Below, one piece after another: positions 45,040 to 54,472 of a stretch of DNA of 64,000 nt; within the stretch, counting starts at the first letter, position 1, and each line of letters opens with the position of its first letter. Origin of the DNA: Flagellimonas aquimarina (lineage in GTDB: Bacteria; Bacteroidota; Bacteroidia; Flavobacteriales; Flavobacteriaceae); assembly GCF_003149745.1 (NCBI RefSeq), contig NZ_QGEG01000002.1, positions 930,001-994,000 on the forward strand. Direction: 5' to 3'. The notes under the pieces were generated by a model. The model was not told the origin of the DNA and searched no databases. It saw only the letters and a program-made list of their open reading frames with translations. A program made the translations under genes and the position numbers.

Positions 45040-45906
45040 TTAGTTTGGCAAGACCCATTCCAGCAAGGCTTGTTTTACCAATTTCTCCTGATTCCATACT
45101 ATAAAATGGTTTTCCTTTTCTATGGAAATCACTTTTAAGCTGTCCACAGATGTAAAATGCTTTTCCATGAAGGGGACATTTTGGTATGGAACCAATTTGT
45201 CTTCTTTGCCATGAACAATCAAAGTACGTTGTGTTAATTGGTTTAACTGTGGTTGCATAGCCTTTAGGTCTTTTTTAAGCATCCAGAGCTCATCATTGGA
45301 AGGTTTCAGTGCTCCCGGCACTAAATATTTTAGTGGAGCCCAAGTCAGTGGCTTCCTCCATTTTTCTGGTTTTTCTGCCGCGGGATCCAAAGCTCCTGCT
45401 AATATCACCAGGTTTTTATATTGTTCTGGTCTTTCCAGAGCCATTTTTACGATTAATGGCCCTCCATAGGAATGACCGATTAAGGTATACGGTCTTCCAT
45501 TGTCCAATTGCATTAAAAGTTCATTAAGCATAATTGCCTGGGGTTTAAGTCCCATGCTTCTGCGAAAATTGCTTTTCCCAAAACCAGGTCTGTCTGGGGC
45601 TATAATTCGAAAATTATCTACGAGTGAAGAGTCGGTTAGATAGGTTTTATAAGCATCCCAGCTTCCTGGGGACCCATGCACAAAAACTAATGTTGGCGCA
45701 TCTTGTTTGCCCGTTTGAATGTAATGTAATTCTTTCCCTTGGAGTTCCAGGGTTTCATCTAGATATGTAACCTGTTTTTCTTGAAAATATGCAATGGTTT
45801 TTGTAGACGAGGTGCGCATGGTCATGCACGAGTTTGCAAAAAGTAAATACCCAAATACAGCGATGAAGAGAAGATGTCGTTTTTTAAATTGCTTTTTGAT
45901 TGACAT
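45040..45906 (-). CDS. Alpha/beta hydrolase, lipoprotein
   Basis: The start at 45906 (MSIKKQFKKRH) gives a lipoprotein signal ending LLFANSC; the longer frame lies within the upstream acyltransferase gene. The hydrolase core shows the oxyanion region FVHGSPGSWDAY, DRPGFGKS, the nucleophile elbow GHSYGGP, a late Asp in HGKEDKLVP and a His in KENHFIVW, so the Ser-Asp-His triad is complete. The substrate is unknown; an ester or lactone is most likely. It overlaps the acyltransferase gene by 23 bp, so they share a transcript. Confidence 0.9.
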   Translation of the reverse strand: MSIKKQFKKRHLLFIAVFGYLLFANSCMTMRTSSTKTIAYFQEKQVTYLDETLELQGKELHYIQTGKQDAPTLVFVHGSPGSWDAYKTYLTDSSLVDNFRIIAPDRPGFGKSNFRRSMGLKPQAIMLNELLMQLDNGRPYTLIGHSYGGPLIVKMALERPEQYKNLVILAGALDPAAEKPEKWRKPLTWAPLKYLVPGALKPSNDELWMLKKDLKAMQPQLNQLTQRTLIVHGKEDKLVPYQNVPFMEKHFTSVDSLKVISIEKENHFIVWNQEKLVKQALLEWVLPN

Positions 45907-46810
45907 TGGGGTTAGCCTTGTTTTGAAACTCTTTAGGTGCTTTGTCCTTATGCTTCCATCTTTTATGGGTCCAGAAATAGTATTCCGGAGCTTCATAAAC
46001 AGATTTTTCAACCTCTTTTAAAAAAGCTTCAGAAATTTTATATCCCTCAACTTCTGTAGGTTTTTCTGCTAGGACTTTGAAAGTACCTTGATAATGGCCG
46101 CGTTTCAGTTTTTTAACCTTAAGATAAATCGGAATAATGTCATGAACCTTACAGAGTTCTTCCCCTCCAACATGGATTGGTACGGTAATGTTCATGAATT
46201 TTGCCCAATGTCTTGTTCTGTTCAGCATGGGAGACTGGTCACTAATGATACCAACCGTAATCAAATCACCACTTGCTTTGGCATCTTTTATTATTTTTCG
46301 GCTTTCGTTGGTTCGTATTAGCGTTGTACCATATTTGCTCCTAATGTCACGGACCAATTTATCAAAATACTTGTTTTGAATAGCCTGATAAATGGCATAG
46401 GCTTTGGAATTTAACTGAGAGTTCAAAGAAAAAACCCACTCCCAACTTGCATAATGTGGCATCATTATCATTGTATTTTTGCCTTCACTTTCCAATTTTT
46501 TCAGCACTTCCACATTGGTAAAAACATATCTTTTGTTCATTTGTTTAGTGCTGATCCCCAATGTCTTTGCCATTTCTAAAAAGATATCGCAAAGGTGTTT
46601 GTAGAATTTCTTTTCTATTAACTGGCGCTCTTCATCTGATTTTTCTGGAAAAACCAATTTAAGGTTATTCCTGACCACTTTTTTACGATATCCTATAAGA
46701 TGATAAAGTAATTGGTATACGACATCAGAAATTAAATAAAGTATTCTAAATGGTAGTCTGGAAATCAACCAGAGCAGCGGATAGGCAAGGATAAAAACTA
46801 CTAATTGCAT
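45884..46810 (-). CDS. Lipid A/lysophospholipid acyltransferase (LpxL/HtrB-like)
   Basis: A membrane acyltransferase that adds a secondary acyl chain to lipid A or a similar lipid. The HX4E active site is HYASWE (His119, Glu124 from the chosen start). Other features are the N-terminal membrane helix (LVVFILAYPLLWLI), RKKVVRNNLKLVF and the GIISDQSPM region. The start at 46810 (MQLVVF) is preferred to the ATG at 46828, because that one lies inside the promoter palindrome at 46822-46847. It is the first gene of a two-gene operon with the alpha/beta hydrolase. Confidence 0.88.
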   Translation of the reverse strand: MQLVVFILAYPLLWLISRLPFRILYLISDVVYQLLYHLIGYRKKVVRNNLKLVFPEKSDEERQLIEKKFYKHLCDIFLEMAKTLGISTKQMNKRYVFTNVEVLKKLESEGKNTMIMMPHYASWEWVFSLNSQLNSKAYAIYQAIQNKYFDKLVRDIRSKYGTTLIRTNESRKIIKDAKASGDLITVGIISDQSPMLNRTRHWAKFMNITVPIHVGGEELCKVHDIIPIYLKVKKLKRGHYQGTFKVLAEKPTEVEGYKISEAFLKEVEKSVYEAPEYYFWTHKRWKHKDKAPKEFQNKANPNVNQKAI

Positions 46811-46821
46811 AAGTGGATCTT

Positions 46822-46847
46822 GGGGCAAATATAGCTATATTTGCCCC
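46822..46847. promoter_or_regulatory. 26-bp perfect palindrome with two divergent -7 elements
   Basis: The palindrome GGGGCAAATATAG and its exact complement, 46822-46847, lies between the acyltransferase and rhomboid genes. Each half carries TATATTTG, an exact TAnnTTTG -7 element: plus strand at 46836-46843 for the rhomboid gene, minus strand at 46826-46833 for the acyltransferase gene. Confidence 0.7.
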
Positions 46848-46861
46848 TAATATTATAGAAT

Positions 46862-47512
46862 ATGTACAATTTGCATGCGGCTACAATTGCTATTATCGCT
46901 GTAAATATTGTTGTCTCTTTACGAGGGTTTGGCGACACTGTCTTTTTTGACCGATACAAATTTAGCATTGGAGGAATAAAAGCTGGACAGCGTGAAAGAA
47001 CCGTTACTTCTGGTTTTTTACATGTAGACATTTCCCATTTATTTTTTAATATGTTCACCCTCTATTTTTTTGCCAATGTGGTGATTAATGGTTTTGGGCC
47101 TACCAGATTTTTAATTATCTATTTTATTAGTCTTATTGGCGGGAGTCTTTTAGCACTCTTTTTTCACAAAGATGAACCTTATTATAGTGCGGTTGGTGCA
47201 AGTGGCGCGGTTACAGGGATTTTATATGCAGCAATTTTGCTAAACCCAAACATGCAATTGGGGATCATGTTCATTCCAATACAATTGCCTGCCTATGTAT
47301 TAGGGATAGCCTATCTATTATATTCAATTTATGGAATGAAGAGCAGACATGGAAATATTGGGCATACTGCTCATTTTGGTGGAGCCATTGGAGGATATGC
47401 CATTACGCTTTTGTTTAGGCCAGAACTTTTTGTGACAGATACATTGATCGTGCTTCTATTGGCAGTTCCGATCATAATTCTTTTTCTTTTGGAAAAGATG
47501 GGGAAAATTTAA
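46862..47512 (+). CDS. Rhomboid-family intramembrane serine protease
   Basis: A 216-residue six-helix membrane protein. The catalytic dyad is Ser114 in VGASGAVTG and His171 in HTAHFGGAIGG. The HLFFNMFTLYFF motif of helix 2 is present (a HxxxN oxyanion residue pair). Rhomboids cut transmembrane helices of membrane proteins; no target is known. The gene stands alone, with the promoter palindrome upstream and a hairpin terminator at 47533. Confidence 0.93.
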   Translation: MYNLHAATIAIIAVNIVVSLRGFGDTVFFDRYKFSIGGIKAGQRERTVTSGFLHVDISHLFFNMFTLYFFANVVINGFGPTRFLIIYFISLIGGSLLALFFHKDEPYYSAVGASGAVTGILYAAILLNPNMQLGIMFIPIQLPAYVLGIAYLLYSIYGMKSRHGNIGHTAHFGGAIGGYAITLLFRPELFVTDTLIVLLLAVPIIILFLLEKMGKI

Positions 47513-47532
47513 GTGGGTTGTTCAAAAAAACA

Positions 47533-47560
47533 AAAAGCCCAAGGGTGTCCTTAGGCTTTT
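47533..47560. terminator. Terminator hairpin after the rhomboid gene
   Basis: A 12-bp stem with one mismatched or wobble pair (47533-47544 with 47549-47560) and a 4-nt loop, ending in a T run and preceded by an A run. It lies between two convergent genes (rhomboid and TlpA-like) and can serve both. Confidence 0.8.
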
Positions 47561-47579
47561 ATTATGTGATTTATTCAAA

Positions 47580-48689
47580 CTAGTTAAGTAGCTCTGATAC
47601 TTTTTGTTCTAAATCCGGACCTCGAAGATCCTTTGCCACGATTACCCCATTTTCGTCTATGAGAAAAGCAGCGGGGATTGCATTTATATTATATAACTGG
47701 GCCACAGGGTCCTGAAAACGTTTCAGGTTAGAGATATGGTTCCATGCTAGACCATCTGCTTCAATAGCTTTAGTCCAATCCTCTGCACGAGCATCTAAAG
47801 AAACGCCAATTACGTTTAACCCTTTATCATGATATTTGTTGTAAACAGAAACAATGTTTGGGTTTTCTGCCCTGCATGGCCTGCACCAAGCAGCCCAAAA
47901 GTCGATCAAGGTTAGTTTCCCTTTTACATCACTTAATGCCAATAGATCACCGTTTGGAGTTGGGGCGGAAAACTCAGGGGCTATACCACCTATTTCTGTT
48001 GTTTTTTGCTTTTCCAGTTGATCTCCCAATTTTTCTCCAGGAGTGGATTGTTTCATTTCTGGTGTAAGGGCCTCGTAAAGAGCCTTGACCTCATCACCGG
48101 GAAGACCTTTGCTCATCATTAAATTCCCAATAATTAAAACGGAAATAAGCGCATTGGGGTTTTCTTTTGCAAAATCAACATTAAAAGTCTTTACTTCATC
48201 CTGAAACTCAAGATATTCCTCTCTCAACGCGGTCACAGTAGCGGTGTCTTGTTGTTGAGCCGCATTGCGCATATCATTTTGCATAGATCTAGCTCGTTCT
48301 GATAGTTTTCTGGATTCACTTAAAAAGTTCATGAAAAGCTCATTTTGGACAGTACCTTTAAGTTGAGCATAGTTCATACTATCTTTCTGGAACTTTAAGT
48401 TGATGTTCCCATTTTCAAGAACAAAGGGAATATTTCCTCTATTAGCTTCTACAAAAATGTAATGAAGTTGGGGTTTTTCCTGTATACCTTCAAAGCTGAA
48501 AGTTCCGTTTTCCACGATAGTTGTATCAATGTCAATTAGCTGATTAAGAGAATCTGTTGTTTTCAAGTACACATTGGTGCCATTGTCCAACTCACCTGTA
48601 ACTTTTGCATTCAAAACAAACCCCTCGGGTTTTGAATTACATGATGCCAAAAACAGTATTCCTAAAGTAATTGCAAGTATTCTTTTCAT
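47580..48689 (-). CDS. TlpA-type thioredoxin-fold lipoprotein
   Basis: A 369-residue lipoprotein (lipobox LASC, Cys17) with an N-terminal beta domain of the DUF4369 type (about 25-115), a helical linker (about 118-210), and a C-terminal AhpC/TSA-like thioredoxin fold with WAAWCRPC (Cys269 and Cys272). The cysteine pair should be redox active on the periplasmic side, reducing disulfides, for example during cytochrome c maturation or stress. It is a standard Bacteroidota architecture. It stands alone, with hairpins on both sides. Confidence 0.93.
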   Translation of the reverse strand: MKRILAITLGILFLASCNSKPEGFVLNAKVTGELDNGTNVYLKTTDSLNQLIDIDTTIVENGTFSFEGIQEKPQLHYIFVEANRGNIPFVLENGNINLKFQKDSMNYAQLKGTVQNELFMNFLSESRKLSERARSMQNDMRNAAQQQDTATVTALREEYLEFQDEVKTFNVDFAKENPNALISVLIIGNLMMSKGLPGDEVKALYEALTPEMKQSTPGEKLGDQLEKQKTTEIGGIAPEFSAPTPNGDLLALSDVKGKLTLIDFWAAWCRPCRAENPNIVSVYNKYHDKGLNVIGVSLDARAEDWTKAIEADGLAWNHISNLKRFQDPVAQLYNINAIPAAFLIDENGVIVAKDLRGPDLEQKVSELLN

Positions 48690-48736
48690 TTTACGCTATT
48701 TAATCCGCTAAGGTATTCATTACTTATGGCATAAAA

Positions 48737-48771
48737 AAGCCCTTAACTTTTCTTAAACAGCAAGGGCTTTG
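48737..48771 (-). terminator. Terminator-like hairpin after the small beta-barrel gene
   Basis: A 9-bp inverted repeat (48737-48745 with 48763-48771) around a 17-nt loop, just past the stop codon of the minus-strand outer-membrane protein gene and upstream of the TlpA-like start. A-rich and T-rich flanks are present. Confidence 0.6.
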
Positions 48772-48788
48772 TATTTGGAAACTGACAA

Positions 48789-49283
48789 TTAAAATTGATA
48801 TCGAATGCCGAGAGCAATATCAAAATCAAAATCATTATCGAAACCATCATACCCTAAAATGCCAATTTCTGGTCTAAAATCGAGGGATAAGAGCAAGGGA
48901 ATATCAAAATTATATTCCACACCAATATCTCCTGCCGCAAACACAAAAAGGCCATCATTGTCATCACCATTGGGGATTGGTTCAAACTCCACACTTCCCA
49001 ATCCGCCACCAACACCATAATACCAATTAAAGTTGCCATCCAATTGGTGTACCCATTGGTATACTCCAGATAGTTTAAAAGCATCAAATTGCCTGCTATC
49101 TCTCCAGCCTAGGTTAAATTCAGCTCTGTTATAGCGACCAATGGATTTTTGATAAGAGATTTCAGCACCAAAACCGTCACTGTCACCTAGGCGAAGTCCT
49201 AATGTATGTTCAGAAATGTCCTGTGCGCTGGCTACCATTGTTGCAAACAAAAAAAGACCAGTAAATAATGTGGTAATCCTCAT
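48789..49283 (-). CDS. Small outer-membrane beta-barrel protein
   Basis: A 164-residue protein with a signal peptide (1-20, ending ASAQ). The mature part has about eight alternating amphipathic strands (HTLGLRLGDSDGFGAEISYQ, RAEFNLGWRD, NWYYGVGGGLG) and ends IALGIRYQF, with the terminal Phe typical of barrels inserted by the Bam complex. Asp- and Gly-rich external loops (IPNGDDNDG) are visible. Probably an eight-stranded OMP of the OmpX/porin-like class; function unknown. It stands alone. Confidence 0.87.
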   Translation of the reverse strand: MRITTLFTGLFLFATMVASAQDISEHTLGLRLGDSDGFGAEISYQKSIGRYNRAEFNLGWRDSRQFDAFKLSGVYQWVHQLDGNFNWYYGVGGGLGSVEFEPIPNGDDNDGLFVFAAGDIGVEYNFDIPLLLSLDFRPEIGILGYDGFDNDFDFDIALGIRYQF

Positions 49284-49347
49284 AAGTTTCTCGTTTAGTT
49301 AAAAATTAAAGATAGCTTTGTAAAGCTTTCTGACAATAAAACTTATT

Positions 49348-52284
49348 TTGATAACCAAAAATTGTTCCAGATTGGATAAAACTCTCTTAAAATCCCTCTC
49401 TCAAGAATTACAAGGTGAATTATTAATAGATGACTTAAGCAGGGCACTCTATGCTACAGATGCATCTGTATATAGAAAACAACCTGCCGCGGTGGCATAT
49501 CCCATGACCACTAAGGATATCCAGATTCTGATCTCTTTTGCTAATAAACATGATATAGGATTGATTCCTAGAACTGCGGGAACTTCTTTGGCAGGACAGT
49601 GCGTGGGTGAAGGCATTGTGGTAGATGTTTCTAAACATTTTACCCAGATATTGACTTTGGATGAAGAGAAAAAGCAGATTAAAGTTCAACCCGGAGTGGT
49701 TAGAGATGAATTGAATCTATTTTTAAAACCCTTTGGTCTTTTTTTTGGACCAAATACATCAACATCAAATAGATGTATGATTGGTGGTATGGTTGGGAAC
49801 AATTCTTCAGGGACCACATCCATACAATATGGCGTTACAAGAGATAAAGTAGTTGCTCTAAATTGCATATTATCAGATGGAAGTGAAGCTTTTTTTGCTG
49901 ATTTGAATAAAGATGAATTTGAAAGAAAGAAGGATCAAAATTCGCTTGAAGGAATGATTTATTCTACAATTGACAATGAGCTTTCCGATACCAACAACCA
50001 GGAAAATATTGCATCAGAATTCCCAAAGCCCAGTATTCATAGAAGAAATACAGGTTATGCAGTGGATGAACTTTTAAAAAACAACATTTATGGAGCTAAT
50101 GAAGAGGACTTTAACTTGTGTAAATTATTGTCTGGCAGCGAGGGAACTTTAGCGTTTACAACAGAAATCACCTTACAACTGGACAATTTACCACCGCCTT
50201 TTTCGGCCATGGTGGCTACCCATTATAAAACACTAGAAGATTGTTTAAGCGATGTGGCACCGGTTATGCAGCATAACCTGCACACCTGTGAGATGATGGA
50301 CAAAGTCATTCTCGATTGCACAAAAAACAACCGAGCACAATTGGCCAACCGTTTTTTTGTAGATGGAGACCCTGCCGGAATTTTGATGTTGGAAGTAAAG
50401 GCAGATACAGAAAAGAACTTGGAGAGCCAATTAAAAGAATTGCTAAAGACCATTAAAAAATCAGGATTAAGTTATGCAAGCCCTGTTTTAAAAGGCGCCG
50501 ATATCAACAAAGCCCTAGAACTTCGTAAAGCGGGATTGGGACTATTGGGTAATATGGTCGGTGACCGTAAAGCGGTCGCCTGTATTGAGGACACAGCGGT
50601 TGCCCTGGAAGATTTGAAAGATTTTATTGGGGAGTTTACCAAGATCATGAAAGACTATGGGCAAGATGCCGTGTACTATGCCCATGCTGGGGCCGGAGAG
50701 TTGCACTTAAGACCCATTCTTAATTTAAAAAAATCTGAAGACGTTGTTTTATTTCGCTCAATTACCACAGATGTCGCAAAGCTTACTAAAAAATATAAGG
50801 GCAGTTTCAGTGGTGAACATGGGGATGGTATTGTAAGGGCAGAATTTATTCCCTTGATGATAGGGGAGGCCAATTATGAATTGCTAAAAAGAATAAAATA
50901 CGTTTTTGACCCCAATAATATTTTTAATCCGGGAAAAATTGTAGATGCCTTTCCAATGGACGAATCGTTGCGTTACGAAATTGATCGCGATGAACCACAG
51001 GTTAAGACATTAATGGACTTTTCAGATAGCGAGGGAATTCTAAAAGCTGCTGAAAAATGTAACGGCAGCGGCGATTGTCGCAAAAGCCATAATATGGCTG
51101 GTGGAATGTGCCCCAGCTATCATGCCACCAAAAACGAGAAGGATACCACTCGGGGGAGGGCCAATGCCTTGCGTGAATTTTTGACCAATTCCGAAAAGCC
51201 AAATAAGTTTGACCAAAAAGAACTTAAAGAAGTTTTTGATTTGTGTTTAAGCTGCAAAGCATGCGCAAGTGAATGCCCTAGTAATGTAGATGTTGCAACT
51301 TTAAAGGCGGAATTTCTCTATCAATATCAAGAAACCAATGGGTATCCATTGCGTAGCAAATTGTTTGCCCATAATACAAGATTCAATGCTCTTGGGAGTA
51401 AACTCCCTGGGTTGATCAATTCCATTTATAAGTCTAAAACAATGGGCGGTCTCCTAAAAAAAACATCTGGAGTAGCTGCGGAAAGATCTCTTCCAAACGT
51501 TTACAACTTCAATTTTGAAGATTACTTAAAAAAGTATAGGGCTGAAAACGTCCAATCTTTAAAGAAGGTGGTTCTATATATTGATGAATTTACTCAGTAC
51601 TTGGATGTAGAAGTGGGCAAAGATGCAATAGAATTGCTTTGTAAACTTGGATATGATGTGCAGTTGTTTTATGCTGAAAGTGGACGAACATATTTATCTA
51701 AAGGATTCTTGAAACAGGTTAAAAAACTGGTGGAGAAGAATATGGCCAGATTGGAAAACGTACTTCTGCAAAATATTCCGATTGTTGGCTTGGAACCTTC
51801 AGCAGTACTATCATTTAGGGACGAATACAAAAGATTGCATCAGCACAAAGGGCAAGTGGAAAAGTTAGCTTCAAGTTCTTTTTTGATTGAAGAGTTTTTG
51901 GCCTCAGAAATTAATGAAGGAACCATAACGTCCGATAGTTTTACAAAAGAGGAAAAAGTAGTGAAAATTCATAGTCACTGCCACCAAAAAGCACTTTCTA
52001 ATCAGAAGGTCACGTTTGATGTGCTTAATTTACCCAAAAACTACAAGGTTTCTATAATTGCATCAGGTTGTTGTGGAATGGCGGGTTCTTTTGGCTATGA
52101 AAAAGAACATTATGAAACTAGCATGAGAGTAGGTGAACTTAAATTGTTCCCAGCTGTTAGAAAAAGTCCGGCAGAAACGATAATTTCAGCAAACGGGACA
52201 AGTTGTAGACATCAAATTAAAGATGGAACAAAAAGGGATTCACAACATCCAGTTTCAATCTTGTGCCAAGCCCTTGTTGTCTAA
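49348..52284 (+). CDS. FAD-linked oxidase fused to Fe-S (GlcD-GlcF-like) dehydrogenase
   Basis: A 978-residue fusion. Residues about 25-540 form a GlcD-type VAO flavin domain: FAD binding at RTAGTSLAGQCVG and GGMVGNNSSGT. Residues about 570-660 carry two ferredoxin clusters, CNGSGDCRKSHN...GMCPSY and CLSCKACASECP. The C-terminal part has the cysteine-rich GlcF module (HSHCHQKAL and GCCGMAGSFGYE). It probably oxidises a 2-hydroxyacid (D-lactate, glycolate or similar) and passes electrons to a quinone. The frame begins with TTG at 49348; there is no better start before the conserved N-terminus. Its 3' end overlaps the convergent phosphatase gene by 4 bp. Confidence 0.9.
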   Translation: MITKNCSRLDKTLLKSLSQELQGELLIDDLSRALYATDASVYRKQPAAVAYPMTTKDIQILISFANKHDIGLIPRTAGTSLAGQCVGEGIVVDVSKHFTQILTLDEEKKQIKVQPGVVRDELNLFLKPFGLFFGPNTSTSNRCMIGGMVGNNSSGTTSIQYGVTRDKVVALNCILSDGSEAFFADLNKDEFERKKDQNSLEGMIYSTIDNELSDTNNQENIASEFPKPSIHRRNTGYAVDELLKNNIYGANEEDFNLCKLLSGSEGTLAFTTEITLQLDNLPPPFSAMVATHYKTLEDCLSDVAPVMQHNLHTCEMMDKVILDCTKNNRAQLANRFFVDGDPAGILMLEVKADTEKNLESQLKELLKTIKKSGLSYASPVLKGADINKALELRKAGLGLLGNMVGDRKAVACIEDTAVALEDLKDFIGEFTKIMKDYGQDAVYYAHAGAGELHLRPILNLKKSEDVVLFRSITTDVAKLTKKYKGSFSGEHGDGIVRAEFIPLMIGEANYELLKRIKYVFDPNNIFNPGKIVDAFPMDESLRYEIDRDEPQVKTLMDFSDSEGILKAAEKCNGSGDCRKSHNMAGGMCPSYHATKNEKDTTRGRANALREFLTNSEKPNKFDQKELKEVFDLCLSCKACASECPSNVDVATLKAEFLYQYQETNGYPLRSKLFAHNTRFNALGSKLPGLINSIYKSKTMGGLLKKTSGVAAERSLPNVYNFNFEDYLKKYRAENVQSLKKVVLYIDEFTQYLDVEVGKDAIELLCKLGYDVQLFYAESGRTYLSKGFLKQVKKLVEKNMARLENVLLQNIPIVGLEPSAVLSFRDEYKRLHQHKGQVEKLASSSFLIEEFLASEINEGTITSDSFTKEEKVVKIHSHCHQKALSNQKVTFDVLNLPKNYKVSIIASGCCGMAGSFGYEKEHYETSMRVGELKLFPAVRKSPAETIISANGTSCRHQIKDGTKRDSQHPVSILCQALVV

Positions 52285-53258
52285 GATTTTTTCGTCTTTT
52301 TTTCTTCTATAACCTCGGCGATGGTTTCAATATCTAATCCTTTATCCGTTATAGAGGCAATAAGTTCATTCAGATCCATTTCCTTAAGGTCTTCGTCAAC
52401 AAAGAAAGGTGATAGCTTATCTTGGTTATAATGGTATATTCTCCAGCGTTTAAAAGAATATTCCAGAGCAGTTAAATTTTCTACCCAATCCCCAGAATTT
52501 AGATAAAGACAACTTCCATGCTTATTTTCATATCGCTCTTTCTTGGGTTGGTGAATATGACCGCATATTACATAATCATAGTCGTTTTCAATTGCAAGGT
52601 CAGCGGCGGTCTTTTCAAAATTGTTGATATACTTTATTGCACCTTTTACGCTATTCTTTATGCGTTTAGAAAGGGAGTAACGCTCACGCCCCATTTTTGC
52701 TAAACACCAATTAACAAAGCTGTTTATTAGGATAAGAATATCATAACCATAGCCCCCAAGTTTTGCCAGCCATTTTGCATTCTGGATTGATACATCAAAG
52801 ACATCACCATGGAAAATCCATGCTTTTTTGCCATCTAAATTGAGTACAAGTTTGTTGGTGATTTTAAAATTACCCATTGAAGTATCACTAAACTTACGAA
52901 GCATTTCATCATGATTTCCAGTGATATAGTGCACTTCTGTACCCTTTGAGGCCATCCCAATAATCTTTTTGAGCACCTTTAAGTGGGATGCTGGGAAATA
53001 TCTTTTACTGAATTGCCAGATGTCTATAATATCTCCGTTCAAAATAAGTTTCTTGGGCTGTATGCTGTTGAGATAGACAATAAGTTCATCTGCATGACAG
53101 CCATATGTTCCAAGATGGACATCAGAAATTACAGCTAGCTCAATCTTCCTCTTTTTCAATGATATAAGGTTTGAGGCAAAATAAGCGTGTAGGAATAAAC
53201 TTAATATCAAATTCAAATCAACAATTGATGAGGGTATGGTTAAAAAAACATCAAGCAA
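52281..53258 (-). CDS. UDP-2,3-diacylglucosamine diphosphatase-like metallophosphoesterase
   Basis: A calcineurin-fold phosphoesterase of the LpxH type, which would cleave UDP-2,3-diacylglucosamine in lipid A synthesis. Metal-binding motifs in order: SDVHLG, NGDIIDIW, TGNHDE, FHGDVFD and CGHIHQ. About 50 extra C-terminal residues are acidic. The first 33 residues of the frame are hydrophobic and atypical; family members start near ISLKKRKIELAVISD, so translation may begin at TTG 53159 (292 residues). Soluble, probably membrane-associated. It runs tail to tail with the FAD-oxidase gene. Confidence 0.85.
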   Translation of the reverse strand: MLDVFLTIPSSIVDLNLILSLFLHAYFASNLISLKKRKIELAVISDVHLGTYGCHADELIVYLNSIQPKKLILNGDIIDIWQFSKRYFPASHLKVLKKIIGMASKGTEVHYITGNHDEMLRKFSDTSMGNFKITNKLVLNLDGKKAWIFHGDVFDVSIQNAKWLAKLGGYGYDILILINSFVNWCLAKMGRERYSLSKRIKNSVKGAIKYINNFEKTAADLAIENDYDYVICGHIHQPKKERYENKHGSCLYLNSGDWVENLTALEYSFKRWRIYHYNQDKLSPFFVDEDLKEMDLNELIASITDKGLDIETIAEVIEEKKTKKS

Positions 53259-53300
53259 AACTTTAATATGTTATATAAACATTAACTAAGAAGCAGGTTT

Positions 53301-53329
53301 TTGAAAACGGTTTATAACTTCTACCTTTG
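53301..53329 (+). promoter_or_regulatory. Promoter of aroC and the genes behind it
   Basis: TTG at 53301-53303 (within a T run) and TACCTTTG at 53322-53329, an exact TAnnTTTG match, are separated by 18 bp. The aroC start lies 22 nt downstream. Spacing and both elements fit a Bacteroidota housekeeping promoter. Confidence 0.65.
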
Positions 53330-53351
53330 AAGCTTACTGAATTTTGGGGAA

Positions 53352-54416
53352 ATGGCTGGTAATACTTTTGGACATCTTTTTAAACTCACATCTTTTGGGG
53401 AATCACATGGCAGAGCCCTTGGAGGGGTAATTGATGGCTGTCCTGCTGGGATAGAACTGGATCTAGAAAAAATCCAATTGGAATTAAATAGGAGAAAACC
53501 TGGACAGTCGGCCATTGTTACACAGCGAAAGGAACCGGATACTGTGGAAATTTACTCAGGTGTTTTTGAAGGGAAAACCACAGGTACCCCAATTGGTTTT
53601 GCAATTCATAACACTAACCAAAAGTCTAAAGATTACTCGCATATAAAGGATTCATACAGACCTTCACACGCGGATTATGTCTATGATAGGAAGTATGGCT
53701 TTAGAGATTATAGAGGAGGAGGTAGAAGTTCTGCAAGAGAAACTGCAAGCAGGGTAGTGGCGGGAGCTATAGCAAAACAATTCCTATCCAACGTAAAAAT
53801 CAATGCCTTCGTTTCTCAAGTTGGGGAAATGAAATTGGAAAAAAATTACAAAGAACTAGATTTTTCAAAGACAGAAGCAAATCCCGTTCGTTGTCCAGAT
53901 ATGGAAACGGCAGCTCGCATGGAGCAATACATAAAATCCATTAAAAAAGAAGGGGACACCATTGGTGGAGTAATTACCTGTGTGGTGCAAAATGTACCAA
54001 TTGGTTTAGGTGAACCGGTGTTTGACAAGTTACATGCGGTTTTAGGTGGGGCCATGCTTTCTATTAATGCTGTAAAGGGTTTTGAGTATGGTAGTGGATT
54101 TAATGGTGTCACGATGAAAGGGAGTGAGCATAACGACTCCTATAACAGTGACGGCACTACCACTACAAATCTTAGCGGTGGTATTCAAGGGGGGATCAGT
54201 AATGGGATGGACATTTATTTCAATGTGGCGTTTAAACCGGTAGCAACTGTCCTTCAATCATATGAGACCATCAACAAAGAGGGTGAAAAAGTTACTGCAC
54301 AAGGCAAAGGAAGACACGACCCTTGTGTTGTTCCAAGAGCAGTCCCCATTGTTGAGGCAATGGCGGCAATGGTTTTGGCAGACTTCGTGCTTTTGGCCCG
54401 TACTAACAAAATATAA
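53352..54416 (+). CDS. aroC: Chorismate synthase
   Basis: The last shared step of aromatic amino acid synthesis, EPSP to chorismate with reduced FMN. The 354-residue size is normal. Signatures present: [18 protein letters not shown], the RRPGQ-like [21 protein letters not shown] and [20 protein letters not shown]. It is the first gene of a plus-strand run to 58832, followed after 56 bp by the dicarboxylate symporter gene; whether it is functionally linked to the later genes is doubtful. Confidence 0.97.
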   Translation: MAGNTFGHLFKLTSFGESHGRALGGVIDGCPAGIELDLEKIQLELNRRKPGQSAIVTQRKEPDTVEIYSGVFEGKTTGTPIGFAIHNTNQKSKDYSHIKDSYRPSHADYVYDRKYGFRDYRGGGRSSARETASRVVAGAIAKQFLSNVKINAFVSQVGEMKLEKNYKELDFSKTEANPVRCPDMETAARMEQYIKSIKKEGDTIGGVITCVVQNVPIGLGEPVFDKLHAVLGGAMLSINAVKGFEYGSGFNGVTMKGSEHNDSYNSDGTTTTNLSGGIQGGISNGMDIYFNVAFKPVATVLQSYETINKEGEKVTAQGKGRHDPCVVPRAVPIVEAMAAMVLADFVLLARTNKI

Positions 54417-54472
54417 TACCCAGTTAGGGGTTTTCGCATCAAAATAGTATCTTACTTTCCTAAAATATACAC

